From NCBI GenBank assembly GCA_913062555.1, contig CAJXVU010000012.1, forward strand, positions 30,264 to 94,263: a DNA stretch of 64,000 bases, in the 5' to 3' direction. The position numbers and the translations under genes are program-made. The notes under the pieces were generated by a model. It made no database searches. It was given only the letters and a program-made list of their open reading frames with translations, and had not been told where the DNA came from. This stretch comes from an uncultured Bacteroidota bacterium. Lineage in GTDB: Bacteria; Bacteroidota; Bacteroidia; Flavobacteriales; Flavobacteriaceae. This document shows, one piece after another, positions 46,442 to 55,906 of this stretch; the first letter of the stretch is position 1; each line of letters opens with the position of its first letter.

Positions 46442-46485
46442 TTATTATAAAAACCCTAATGAATTCATTAGGGTTTTTATAATAA
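46442..46485. terminator. Perfect 22-bp palindromic bidirectional terminator
   Basis: The arms are exact reverse complements over 22 bp, centred on GAATTC at 46461-46466, with A/T tracts at the ends of each arm. It serves the convergent peptidase gene and the minus-strand hydrolase gene at once. Confidence 0.85.
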
Positions 46486-46487
46486 GA

Positions 46488-47471
46488 TTAATTGTTATTT
46501 TCATACAAATAATCAGCGGCCACTCTTGCCATTTTACGTTGATTATGACCAATTCCCGGATTAATTTCTAATTTCCAGTTGAATTTTAAGCGTTGTGTTT
46601 TTGCCATATCTTGGCTTTTCATATAAAAGTATTTCCCTCGTGATAATCGATGTGTTCCTTGTTTGTCTACAGTAACAGATCGTAATAATAGACCACCTGT
46701 TTCATCTGCATTATCGAGTTCTCCTAGAAATATAACCAGTTGTTTTTTAAAGGATTTGTTTAAACTTTTTCTATTAATACTAAGATCTTTCACTCCAAAA
46801 GGAAATGCAGTATTGAATTCAGGTAATGTGTAAGTTCCGGCGTTCGATGCTAAAATACGATTGGCTTTTGAATTTGGAGCGAATAATGCAAACCGATGTA
46901 AAATTTGTCCGCCTGCCGAATGACCAAACATATCATAGTTGTCTTGCTTAGAGCTTGTAACTTTTACAGTTAACTCAAACAATCTGTCAAAATCATTATA
47001 AATCCATTGATTTGAATCTGGGTTAAGATTAAATTCTACAAGGTCTTCATTCAGTTCAACTTTATTGGTGCCTTTTATAAATTTAACCCCTTTTCGAAGA
47101 TCTAAATCTTTGACGATACCACCTAAATGATAGGCCGCATAATCGTAATCTTTTTCAGTATATGATGGCGAAATAATCAATACACTATACTTTTCCGATG
47201 TTTCGACCCAAGAATCTCTGTAATCATCTGCATTCCTTCCTGCTCCAGGGATGACCATTAAAATTTTAGATTCTGGACTGAATTTTTTTGGCTTATGATA
47301 ATACACTTTGATGGTATCATTTTGATGACCTAGACCTCCCTCGAATTCAAAATACCCTGAGCCGGTATTGATTGATAGATTGGTTTTCAATGTGGATTGA
47401 GCATGAATGTTAAATACTATTCCAAGAGCAAAAAAGGCTATTAAGGCTATTAGTTTAATTTTGTTATTCAT
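46488..47471 (-). CDS. Secreted alpha/beta hydrolase
   Basis: This 327-residue exported protein has a signal peptide ending HAQ near residue 25. The alpha/beta hydrolase nucleophile elbow reads GHSAGG, in the middle of the chain. An upstream VIPGAGRNADDYR resembles the oxyanion region of esterase/PHB-depolymerase-like proteins. INPGIGHNQRKM near the end provides the catalytic His. The substrate is unknown. It is the last gene of a minus-strand set, 6 bp after the ankyrin gene. Confidence 0.75.
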   Translation of the reverse strand: MNNKIKLIALIAFFALGIVFNIHAQSTLKTNLSINTGSGYFEFEGGLGHQNDTIKVYYHKPKKFSPESKILMVIPGAGRNADDYRDSWVETSEKYSVLIISPSYTEKDYDYAAYHLGGIVKDLDLRKGVKFIKGTNKVELNEDLVEFNLNPDSNQWIYNDFDRLFELTVKVTSSKQDNYDMFGHSAGGQILHRFALFAPNSKANRILASNAGTYTLPEFNTAFPFGVKDLSINRKSLNKSFKKQLVIFLGELDNADETGGLLLRSVTVDKQGTHRLSRGKYFYMKSQDMAKTQRLKFNWKLEINPGIGHNQRKMARVAADYLYENNN

Positions 47472-47477
47472 GTTTTT

Positions 47478-48074
47478 TTAATTATTTGATTTAAATTTTT
47501 CGAGTAAATTGATCATCGGTTCATCTTTTGAATTACGGGCATGATACATGGCGTATTCATCGCCTGAAGTTCTTAAATAAGGATTTGCTCCTTTTTCAAG
47601 TAATAACTTTGCAACTTCATAATGACCGTTTTTAACAGCTGCTATAAGCGCTGTTCCGTCATCGCTAACTTTTAAATCTATTGCTGCCCCTTTCGAGTAA
47701 AGATACTTAACAGTATCAAGATGACCTCCCTTTGAGGCCGCGATGAATGGTGTTTCATCACCATTGGCGTGAAATTCTACTTTAGCATCTGCTTCAACGA
47801 GTAGTTTTATGAGCATTAAGTTACCCTTTCTAGCAGCAGCTACTAATGGCGTTCGTGGTTCACCATCACCCTTATAAATACAATTTGGTGACTGGTTTGC
47901 GAGTATTTCTTTAACACTGGTAATATTGTTCGATTTTACAGCTCTAAGTAAATCTTTGCAGTTGTTTTGAGCATTTGCTGCAGGAATGTTTGATATTAGT
48001 ATTGCAGCTACTAGAAAGGCAGTACTTATTATACGTTGCATCTTGCTGTTTTGTTTTAATGTTATTGATTTCAT
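47478..48074 (-). CDS. Exported ankyrin-repeat protein
   Basis: This 198-residue protein has a signal peptide (hydrophobic core then NAQNN). Met12 at 48041 is an alternative start and gives a cleaner signal. About four ankyrin repeats follow, with TPLVAAARKGNLMLIKLLVEA, TPFIAASKGGHLDTVKYLYSK and ALIAAVKNGHYEVAKLLLEKGA units. It is a periplasmic protein-interaction module. It sits 45 bp downstream of the barrel gene and 6 bp upstream of the hydrolase, suggesting one transcript. Confidence 0.85.
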   Translation of the reverse strand: MKSITLKQNSKMQRIISTAFLVAAILISNIPAANAQNNCKDLLRAVKSNNITSVKEILANQSPNCIYKGDGEPRTPLVAAARKGNLMLIKLLVEADAKVEFHANGDETPFIAASKGGHLDTVKYLYSKGAAIDLKVSDDGTALIAAVKNGHYEVAKLLLEKGANPYLRTSGDEYAMYHARNSKDEPMINLLEKFKSNN

Positions 48075-48119
48075 TGTGATAAGTTTTAATGATTATGTTT
48101 TGTTATATTTAATTTAGGA

Positions 48120-50504
48120 CTAACCTCTATTACTTTCGCCTGGTCGTCTGGTTTTTGACTTTCCAGATTGATTGAATCGATATGTAAACGTTAAAGTATA
48201 TTTTGGTCCTAGTAATTTTCTATGAGATTTAAAGCTAAAATTGTCTCCGGTTGTTGTTAAAAACTGCTCTCTAGAATTTAGTAGGTTACTAACATTAAAT
48301 GTAAGAGTGGCCTTTTTATTAAGAAATGATTTATTCAGCCCAAAGTCTAAACTATGGTTCGCTTTGACAACAGTTTGAGCGCTTTCGTTTCTAGCATTAT
48401 AATTGAAACTAGTTTGCAACGTGATATCTGACGGGAGTTTAAATCTTGAATTAAGTCGCGTAAACCATCTGCTATCATCAAAATCAAAATTCACGGTATT
48501 GTAAACCCCTTTTTGTTCAAACCCAAAATAATTGAACTCACCAGATAGTTGCATCCACTTAAATGGATTATAACTCATAGAAACCTCAACGCCAATTCTA
48601 TTCTCACTATCAATATTTATAGGTTTTGTAACTAAGACATCTTCAGCATTACGTTCGGTAATAAATTGAAATGGGTCATCAGTGTTTTGATAATATATAG
48701 AAGGATTAATTCTAAGCTTACCTAATCGCGTTAAAAACCCTAGCTCAATAGAATTGGTTAATGCTGGATTCATGTCTGGATTACCTTGACGTTGGGTGTT
48801 AATTTGAGCCAATCCTCCAAAAGGATTCAAGTGCCAAAAGCTAGGTCTATTTATACGTCTGCTATAGCTCAATTGCATATTTGTTTTGTCAGAAAACGCA
48901 TAAGTTAAATGAGCTGTTGGAAATAACTTAGTGTAACTTTTTGTGTTATTAAATACATTGTTTTTATCTGATATATCAATTTTAGTAAACTCCGTTCTAA
49001 GTCCTAATTGATAACTAAATTTATTCACTTTACTTGAAAATTGCGCATACACACCTCCTATTTCCTCTTTATAATCTAACTCATTTTCAATACCATTAAA
49101 GATATTCCAGTTTGCTCCATTAAAATCTTCAGCTTTATAGTCGCTCGTAATAATTCTTGTTTCTCCACGTAACCCCGTTTCAAAGGTTGAGTTCTCATTA
49201 ATAGGATTTATAAAGTCTAATTGCAATAAATAATCTTTACTACTTTCAATATCTCGTGTTCTAGATAAGGCATTTTCTAATTCTACTGGAACCGTTTTTT
49301 GTGTATTAAAAGTTTCATTTTCATCATCGTCCCAAAAATCATATTGAAAATCTATTGTTAATTTTTTACCTTCCTTTTCAAAGGTTTTTGCATAATTCAA
49401 CTCTAATTGATTATGATCCATAGGCTCATGATACTTTTCAATTCTCGTAACGGTACTATCTAAAGTTTGAAGCGCATCAAAATAATTGTAATTATAGTTT
49501 GCCTTGTTATTTCTGTCAATCAACATTTTGTAATATGATGCGGTAATGGTGCTTTGCTCATTTAAAAAGTAATCTAATCCCAAATAAAGGCTAGTAACTT
49601 TAGAGTTTCTATAACTATCGGCTGTTTGATTTAAGTTCACTAATTGGCCATTCACTAATGAATTTTGATTAACCTGTTCACTAATTTTATTATCTACAAA
49701 TCGATAGCCTAAAGTAGTAAAGACATTAAATTTGTCCGTTTTATAATTTAAACTTGCGTTTGTATTAAAATCGGCTCTTATAGAGTTACTCATACTAAGA
49801 GATCCGCTTAGTCCGCCATTCTTGTTTTTTTTCAGAATCACATTTATTATACCAGCGGTACCGGCAGCTTGATATCGAGAGGAAGGATTGGTTATCACTT
49901 CTATGCGCTCTATTTGCTGTGCGGGAATTTGATCTAATCCGTTATTTGCGGCTAAAACAGAAGGCTTCCCGTTAATAAGTACAGTTACATTTGCGTTTCC
50001 TCTTAGGCTGATACCGCCATCAAGATCTACCGCAACTGAAGGCACATTTTCTAGAATTTGCATTAAAGAACCATTTTGAGACAATAAGTCCTTGCCTACA
50101 TTAAACACTTTTTTGTCAAGCTTTAAATCTACCGTAGAACGTTCGGCAATAACTTCAATCGAATCTAATGTTTCCATATCGATATCTAGTGTGATGACCC
50201 CTAAATCTAAATGCTGTTCTAATTCAATTTGAGTTTCATAAGTTTTATAAGAAATGTACTCCACTTTTAATAGATAGTTCCCAGTTTCGGCAGCGATTGA
50301 AAATTTACCGGCTTCATTAGTAATGATACCATCTATAAGTGTACCGTTACTATAAACTGAAACAGTTGCAAACTCCAATGGTTCTTTAGTTTCAGCATCT
50401 AAGATGGTTCCCGTTATATTCTTTTCTAATAATGGTCTGTGATTGTTTCCAAGACATAGTATTGAAACAAGACCTAATGTTATTGTAATAATTAATCGAA
50501 TCAT
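48120..50504 (-). CDS. TonB-type outer membrane beta-barrel receptor
   Basis: This protein is 794 residues from the ATG at 50504 (MIRLIITIT...), which restores a proper signal peptide. The frame also extends to 50531. An N-terminal carboxypeptidase-regulatory-like domain (about 25-105; GTILDAETKEPLEFATVSVY), a plug domain (GGISLRGNANVTVLINGKPSV) and a large beta-barrel end with YTLTFTYRF. It belongs to the outer-membrane-barrel-3 group, distinct from SusC. The substrate is unknown, and no SusD partner is present. It is first in a minus-strand set with the ankyrin and hydrolase genes. Confidence 0.87.
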   Translation of the reverse strand: MIRLIITITLGLVSILCLGNNHRPLLEKNITGTILDAETKEPLEFATVSVYSNGTLIDGIITNEAGKFSIAAETGNYLLKVEYISYKTYETQIELEQHLDLGVITLDIDMETLDSIEVIAERSTVDLKLDKKVFNVGKDLLSQNGSLMQILENVPSVAVDLDGGISLRGNANVTVLINGKPSVLAANNGLDQIPAQQIERIEVITNPSSRYQAAGTAGIINVILKKNKNGGLSGSLSMSNSIRADFNTNASLNYKTDKFNVFTTLGYRFVDNKISEQVNQNSLVNGQLVNLNQTADSYRNSKVTSLYLGLDYFLNEQSTITASYYKMLIDRNNKANYNYNYFDALQTLDSTVTRIEKYHEPMDHNQLELNYAKTFEKEGKKLTIDFQYDFWDDDENETFNTQKTVPVELENALSRTRDIESSKDYLLQLDFINPINENSTFETGLRGETRIITSDYKAEDFNGANWNIFNGIENELDYKEEIGGVYAQFSSKVNKFSYQLGLRTEFTKIDISDKNNVFNNTKSYTKLFPTAHLTYAFSDKTNMQLSYSRRINRPSFWHLNPFGGLAQINTQRQGNPDMNPALTNSIELGFLTRLGKLRINPSIYYQNTDDPFQFITERNAEDVLVTKPINIDSENRIGVEVSMSYNPFKWMQLSGEFNYFGFEQKGVYNTVNFDFDDSRWFTRLNSRFKLPSDITLQTSFNYNARNESAQTVVKANHSLDFGLNKSFLNKKATLTFNVSNLLNSREQFLTTTGDNFSFKSHRKLLGPKYTLTFTYRFNQSGKSKTRRPGESNRG

Positions 50505-50698
50505 AATTGTTGTTTTTAATTGATGAGTCAAAAGTCATGTTTAAATCAAGTGTCTTCTTAGAATTTCGATGAATACGGGTTTCTATAGCCTGTATAGGGC
50601 ATAAATCATGTTGTTCAAAATTCGTCAGTATATTAATTATATTGGGGGGTAGTAAATGGAAATTCAGCATTATTCTTAATAAAAGAAGGGTTAATGCT

Positions 50699-50706
50699 TA
50701 TTTTTG
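50699..50706 (+). promoter_or_regulatory. Candidate -7 element for the first histidine kinase
   Basis: TATTTTTG matches TAnnTTTG, 18 nt before the ATG at 50725. No -33 TTG was seen at normal spacing. Confidence 0.4.
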
Positions 50707-50724
50707 ATGCAATTCCTATAAACT

Positions 50725-51819
50725 ATGAGTAATTCAAACACACAAATAATAAATAATATTCTTCGAAGACGATGGTTAAGTCATGTCATATTTTGGCTAC
50801 TACTACTATTGTTTTATACAATTACTTTGAAAATTCAATATGGGTCCTATACCAAAACTTTGATCCATCATCTTATTATGTTGATCCCACAAATACTGGC
50901 GTCCTATTGTTTGGTTTATTGGCAAATTCCGAAACTGTTATATAAAAAGAAATACGTTTTGTTTTTACTATCAGTTATTCTGGGTAGTTACTTTTTTACT
51001 GGAATGGCCCGTGTCATGGTTGTACACATTATCGAGGAGTTGTATCGATTACCTCCGTTTGGTCAGGAATCATTAGGTGAGATATTTACCGATATAAAAC
51101 GGTTATATGACTATTATTTTTATAATGTATTTGTACCTGTTTCATTGTTTGTAATTATTAAGTTATTAAAAGAGCGCTTTGAGGCAAAAAGTAAACATGA
51201 AATATTAGAAAAAGAAAAGGTGTCTGCTGAGCTTAATTTTTTTAAAGCACAAATTCATCCACATTTTTTATTCAACACACTTAATAATTTATATGTACTA
51301 ACACTTCAAAAATCAGACAAGGCTTCTGAGACGGTCTTGAAGCTTTCTGAAATGTTAGATTATATGTTATATCAGTGCAATGATGAACGGGTTACGATTG
51401 ATAAAGAATTAAAACTTATTCAAAATTATATAGACCTGGAACAATTACGATATGGCGAGCGTTTAGAACTTAGTTTTAATCAAGAGATTGATAGCCCGCA
51501 GGCACAAATAGCTCCTTTGATCTTGGTGTCACTTATTGAAAATGCATTTAAACATGGTGCAAGTGGCGCTATTAAAAAGCCCATTATAAAGATTGATATT
51601 AAAGTCGAAAAAGGACATCTAATGTTTTCAGTATATAATACTAAAACAAAACTCAAACAACAGGATAAAACCGATTTTAAAAAGGGAATTGGGGTAAGCA
51701 ATACTAAAAGTCAATTACAGTTGTTGTATCCAGATAAACATGAGTTTGAAATTATAGAAGAAGATCTTTCGTATCATGTAAAACTTCATGTAAATTTGGG
51801 GGAGTCTCGACCTAGTTAA
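50725..51819 (+). CDS. LytS/YehU-type sensor histidine kinase
   Basis: This 364-residue inner-membrane kinase has about four N-terminal membrane segments (15-145) and a coiled-coil linker. A His_kinase domain carries the phospho-acceptor His180 in QIHPHFLFNTLNNLY. An ATPase N-box follows (LVSLIENAFKHG), then GIGVSNTKSQL. It has no periplasmic sensory domain of note, so the membrane part is the likely sensor. The LytTR response regulator follows after 140 bp. The stimulus is unknown. Confidence 0.9.
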   Translation: MSNSNTQIINNILRRRWLSHVIFWLLLLLFYTITLKIQYGSYTKTLIHHLIMLIPQILASYCLVYWQIPKLLYKKKYVLFLLSVILGSYFFTGMARVMVVHIIEELYRLPPFGQESLGEIFTDIKRLYDYYFYNVFVPVSLFVIIKLLKERFEAKSKHEILEKEKVSAELNFFKAQIHPHFLFNTLNNLYVLTLQKSDKASETVLKLSEMLDYMLYQCNDERVTIDKELKLIQNYIDLEQLRYGERLELSFNQEIDSPQAQIAPLILVSLIENAFKHGASGAIKKPIIKIDIKVEKGHLMFSVYNTKTKLKQQDKTDFKKGIGVSNTKSQLQLLYPDKHEFEIIEEDLSYHVKLHVNLGESRPS

Positions 51820-51959
51820 GGTAAAAGCTAAAGTTAATATCTAAAAATCTATTCTCGATTACAGCTCTGAACTTGATTGAATTACGAAATTCCATAGAAT
51901 TTTACTCGAATTGACACGTTTTGATTAGTGGCTAAATTAGATTTAATACAATGTTATAA

Positions 51960-52670
51960 ATGAAAACAAAATGCATAATTATTGATGATGAGCCATTAGC
52001 AATTGCGTTAATTGAAGATCATGTTTCTAAATTCTCGAATCTTGAGATTGTAGCGACTTGCCACAATGCAATAGAAGGATTCGAAGTACTTAAAACGCAT
52101 CAAGTTGATCTTATGTTTTTAGATATACAAATGCCCATGCTTACGGGTATTGAATTTTTGAAATCGCTAAGCAACCCACCAAAAGTTATTTTTACAACGG
52201 CTTATAGAGAGTATGCGATTGAAAGTTATGAGTTGGAAGTTGTAGATTATTTGTTAAAACCTGTATCATTTGAGCGTTTTTTTAAAGCCATCAACAAATT
52301 TTTTAAGACGGTTGAAACTAAAAGTGTTACTGTTCCTGCCGAATCTAAATTAGATGAGACGACCAGGCATATTTATGTTAACATGAATAAAAAGCACTAT
52401 AAAATTTTGTTTGAAGATATTCTATATGCGGAAAGCTTGAAGGATTATGTAAGAATACACACAGCAGATGCGAAAATTATAACTAAAGAAAAGATCAGTG
52501 ATTTTGAAAAAAAATTACCGGCTTATTTTTTGCGCACACATCGATCATATATTGTAAATACAAATAGAATCACGGCTTTTACTGCTCATGATATTGAATT
52601 AGGAGCGATAGAAATCCCAATAGGGATTAGCTATAAACAAGGTGTTATGGGTGTCTTAAAAGAGGACTAA
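51960..52670 (+). CDS. LytTR response regulator
   Basis: This 236-residue cytoplasmic regulator has a receiver domain (about 1-125) with acidic pocket DDE at 9-11, phospho-acceptor Asp55 (MFLDIQMP) and Lys in LLKPVSF. The LytTR DNA-binding domain (about 135-233) contains FLRTHRSYIVN. It pairs with the kinase just upstream. Confidence 0.92.
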   Translation: MKTKCIIIDDEPLAIALIEDHVSKFSNLEIVATCHNAIEGFEVLKTHQVDLMFLDIQMPMLTGIEFLKSLSNPPKVIFTTAYREYAIESYELEVVDYLLKPVSFERFFKAINKFFKTVETKSVTVPAESKLDETTRHIYVNMNKKHYKILFEDILYAESLKDYVRIHTADAKIITKEKISDFEKKLPAYFLRTHRSYIVNTNRITAFTAHDIELGAIEIPIGISYKQGVMGVLKED

Positions 52671-52692
52671 ATATTAATACGTTTTCGCTTTT

Positions 52693-52747
52693 AGTGCTTT
52701 TAATAGTTTCTCATATGATAAAAGTTGAGCACTTGTTTAGATTTTTT
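52693..52747 (+). terminator. Probable terminator after the first LytTR gene
   Basis: An imperfect hairpin: AGTGC (52693-52697) pairs with GCACT (52729-52733), and an inner TTTTA pairs with TAAAA, with one 5-nt bulge. A T-rich tract follows. The structure is fairly weak. Confidence 0.45.
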
Positions 52748-52776
52748 TGTTTCTTTATGGCATTAAATAATGCCCC

Positions 52777-54546
52777 ATGAATAATCCAATACAATTCTAT
52801 AAATCTCAATTAGAGACACATCAACAAACATTAGATTCTTTTAAGTTAAAACTAACATTGTATAGTTTGTCTCGGGTGCTCGTGTACGTAGGAGGCGTTA
52901 TGGGAATTTATAATTATTTTCACGAATTTCAAATAGTTATCGCCATTGCCTTGGTGAGTGTGACCTTATTTTTAATATTATTATCGAAACACTCAAATCT
53001 GAAAGCTAAGCGTGATTTATTTAGAGTATTACTAAAAATAAATAAAGAAGAGGTCGAGATTGCTTCAGGAAATTTTCACGATCGATTTAAAGGCCTACAA
53101 TTTCAAGACCCTCATCACTATTACAGTTTAGATGTCGATTTGTTTGGTCGTGGATCTTTATTCCAGTACCTGAACAGAACAGCTATTGATGAAGGGACAT
53201 TTGTATTGGCAAATGCATTAACAGCAAATGATATTGACAATATTAAATTGCGTCAGGATGCCATTAAGGAATTAGCATTATTGCCAGAATGGCGACAACT
53301 TTATACTGCAAAGGCCTCATTGGTAGAGACAGAGACTCCCGCCAATATTATAATTAACTGGTTAAAAACGTACAAAAAGTTCTTACCCAAAGTCATGAAA
53401 TGGCTTCCCATTATCTTTGGTGCGGCATCTGTATTAATAATTGTTTTAGGGATCACAAAAATAATTCCAATTGATTATATAGGCTATTGGTTACTATTGG
53501 GCTTGACAATTACAGGGATATATTTAAAAAAGGTAAATAATTTAGCCATGCATACCACAAAAGTTAAAGACACATTTCGTCAGTATGCCCAATTATTAGA
53601 TCAGATTGAGAATAAAGATTTTGCCTCAAGTTTACTTAAGGCAAAACAATCACTAATACGATCTAATGATGTCAAAGCTTCAAAAATTTTCAAATCCTTA
53701 TCCAAATCCTTAGACGCATTAGATAATAGAAATAATTTATTCTCTATTTTTTTAGGCAACGGATTTTTCCTTTGGGATATTATACAAAGTTATAAAATTG
53801 AGCGATGGCTTGAGACCTATGCTCATAAAGTAGAAGATTGGTTTGAGGTGGTTTCGTTTTTTGATGCTTATAATTCTTTGGGAAATTTTGATTTTAACCA
53901 TCCAGAATATGTTTTTCCTGAAATAACGAACAATGAATCTGCCATAGAAGCACAGAGTTTGGGACATCCTTTATTAGATGATGCCAAACGAATAGATAGT
54001 GATGTAAAAATTAATAATGAACAATTTTTTATTGTAACTGGCGCAAACATGGCTGGGAAAAGCACATTTTTAAGGACGATATCTTTACATATTGTAATGG
54101 CCAATACTGGGCTACCCGTTTGTGCTAAGTCTAGTCAATATTCGCCTGTGAAATTAATAACAAGTATGCGAACCACAGATTCATTGACTGATGATAGTTC
54201 CTATTTCTTTTCAGAGTTAACGCGTTTAAAGTTTATCGTAGATGCAATTCAAAAAGAACCGTATTTTATTATTTTGGACGAAATTTTAAAGGGAACTAAT
54301 AGTACTGATAAGGCCATTGGATCGCGCAAGTTTGTCGAAAAACTGGTCGCAGGAAATGCTACTGGAATTATCGCCACTCATGATTTGAGTTTGTGCGAAA
54401 TAGAAACGGTATTAGAGGATGTTGAAAATCACTATTTTGATGCCGAAATAATTGATGACGAGCTCTTTTTTGATTATAAATTTAAGAAAGGTATTTGTCA
54501 AAATATGAATGCGAGCTTTTTATTAAAAAAGATGGAAATCGTTTAG
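52777..54546 (+). CDS. Membrane-anchored MutS-family ATPase
   Basis: This 589-residue protein has two pairs of hydrophobic segments (about 27-70 and 208-250) ahead of a C-terminal MutS-type ATPase. Walker A is GANMAGKST with Lys428, Walker B is ILDEILKGTN with Asp501-Glu502, and an ATHDL segment follows. The N-terminal mismatch-recognition and connector domains of canonical MutS are absent. A lever-like helical region lies at about 255-350. A membrane-linked nucleic-acid-clamp role is possible; function is unknown. It is convergent with the thioredoxin-fold gene, overlapping it by 4 bp. Confidence 0.85.
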   Translation: MNNPIQFYKSQLETHQQTLDSFKLKLTLYSLSRVLVYVGGVMGIYNYFHEFQIVIAIALVSVTLFLILLSKHSNLKAKRDLFRVLLKINKEEVEIASGNFHDRFKGLQFQDPHHYYSLDVDLFGRGSLFQYLNRTAIDEGTFVLANALTANDIDNIKLRQDAIKELALLPEWRQLYTAKASLVETETPANIIINWLKTYKKFLPKVMKWLPIIFGAASVLIIVLGITKIIPIDYIGYWLLLGLTITGIYLKKVNNLAMHTTKVKDTFRQYAQLLDQIENKDFASSLLKAKQSLIRSNDVKASKIFKSLSKSLDALDNRNNLFSIFLGNGFFLWDIIQSYKIERWLETYAHKVEDWFEVVSFFDAYNSLGNFDFNHPEYVFPEITNNESAIEAQSLGHPLLDDAKRIDSDVKINNEQFFIVTGANMAGKSTFLRTISLHIVMANTGLPVCAKSSQYSPVKLITSMRTTDSLTDDSSYFFSELTRLKFIVDAIQKEPYFIILDEILKGTNSTDKAIGSRKFVEKLVAGNATGIIATHDLSLCEIETVLEDVENHYFDAEIIDDELFFDYKFKKGICQNMNASFLLKKMEIV

Positions 54547-55436
54547 TTTATAAGCTTCTTTATTTTATTAGAAATAAGTATAGCATTTTCGTTTTTTGGA
54601 TTTAATTCCAACACTTTATTGTAGTTTATTAAGGCTTCTGAATATTTTTTAAGAGCCATAAAGGCTTCTCCTAAACTGTCGTAAACGTTTTCTTTATATG
54701 GGAATATTTTAGTGTTGAGATCAAAGATGTAAATCGCTTCATTGATTTCATTTGAACGCAGTTTTACATATCCCAAAGTGTTTAATTCCCTGCTCCCTAG
54801 TACAAATTCTGATAATTTTGACACCAAACTATGCTCAGATAAATACAAGCTGTCAATCCCTTTATCTTGAATTAACTGGTTGAGATAGTTTGCAGCCCTA
54901 TAATTTGGACGGTATTTATTTTGAGAAACAATATTCATAATATCCCGTTCTAATGTTTCTTTTGGGAATTCTACAATCCGATTGACTTCTTTACCGTCTT
55001 TATAAAATATAAATGTAGGGACACGATGAATATTTAGTCCTTTTTCTTCTCCACTCGGACTTTGCTTATAGGTCATAGGAGTGCTGTCCACAGCTATTAC
55101 TTCAAGTTGAGATTCCGGGAAATTAACAGCATCAAGCAGTTTGAAAAAACGCGGTATTTCACGTTTACTATCACCACACCAAGTTCCTAAAAAGGCCTTT
55201 ATTTGGTAGTTTTTAAGATCATCTTTAATAATTTCAGCAACCTTAGTATTAACAAAATAATTTGTATGATTTGGAACAAACCATTCCTTAAAGGAATTCA
55301 CTGTTAATGCCTCACGATTTATTTTTCCAAGCAATTTTTCATTCCCTTTGTCATCGATGACTAAGGTATTAGTGCTTTGTGAAAAAGAAGTGTTGAAGCA
55401 ATAAAAACAAAGTAAAAAAATAACGATTTGTTTCAT
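54543..55436 (-). CDS. Secreted thioredoxin-fold protein with TPR-like tail
   Basis: This 297-residue exported protein has a signal peptide ending near FSQS (residue 20). A thioredoxin-like domain (about 65-185) has GTWCGDSK at 84-91, so only Cys87 of the usual CxxC pair is present and the second position is Ser90. The C-terminal ~80 residues resemble tetratricopeptide repeats (EALINYNKVLELNPKNENA). A redox or sulfenic-acid binding role is more likely than disulfide exchange. It lies 32 bp downstream of the small DUF4440-like gene and is probably in one transcript. Confidence 0.8.
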   Translation of the reverse strand: MKQIVIFLLCFYCFNTSFSQSTNTLVIDDKGNEKLLGKINREALTVNSFKEWFVPNHTNYFVNTKVAEIIKDDLKNYQIKAFLGTWCGDSKREIPRFFKLLDAVNFPESQLEVIAVDSTPMTYKQSPSGEEKGLNIHRVPTFIFYKDGKEVNRIVEFPKETLERDIMNIVSQNKYRPNYRAANYLNQLIQDKGIDSLYLSEHSLVSKLSEFVLGSRELNTLGYVKLRSNEINEAIYIFDLNTKIFPYKENVYDSLGEAFMALKKYSEALINYNKVLELNPKNENAILISNKIKKLIN

Positions 55437-55468
55437 GATTGATTTTTTTAAATTATAAGGTTAGTGGC

Positions 55469-55906
55469 TTACCAATATTCTTCGATATAATAGATCTTGT
55501 TCCCCCTAAACTTGAAAAGAGTCATAGTGGTTTCTTCATCATTTTCATATTTTTGTTCCACTACAATAGCATCTAGCCCAATAATTATATTTATTGTTTC
55601 TCGTTTAGGACTGTCATTATAGCCGCCCTTTTTCAAGTATTTTATAGTATTGTTATATAACAATTCTTTGGAGTAAATACCACCATAAGCGGGATGGTTA
55701 TATTCAAAGTCTGCCGTGTAAAATACATTATATAGTCTATCGGCATCTGCGACTGTGCCAGCTTCACTAAATAGTTTATTTGCTGTTTTTTGGTATTCTG
55801 AAAAGACCACTTTTAGTTCGGCTTTAGTCAATGATTTTACGTCTTGGCTATACGATGGATTTATAAATAAAATATGAATAAGCGATAGTAATAAAATTTG
55901 TTTCAT
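55469..55906 (-). CDS. Exported DUF4440/NTF2-like protein
   Basis: This 145-residue protein has a signal peptide ending YSQ (residue 21). The body looks like an NTF2-like fold: an N-terminal helix (FSEYQKTANKLFSEAGT), Asp/Tyr-rich strands and a closing MTLFKFRGNKIYYIEEYW. No catalytic residues can be assigned. It precedes the thioredoxin-fold gene on the minus strand. Confidence 0.65.
   Translation of the reverse strand: MKQILLLSLIHILFINPSYSQDVKSLTKAELKVVFSEYQKTANKLFSEAGTVADADRLYNVFYTADFEYNHPAYGGIYSKELLYNNTIKYLKKGGYNDSPKRETINIIIGLDAIVVEQKYENDEETTMTLFKFRGNKIYYIEEYW

Noticed and set aside
48120..50504. SusC-like transporter for the fucose locus
   Set aside because: The barrel belongs to a different TonB-barrel group, has no SusD partner, and is 8 kb away on the other strand.
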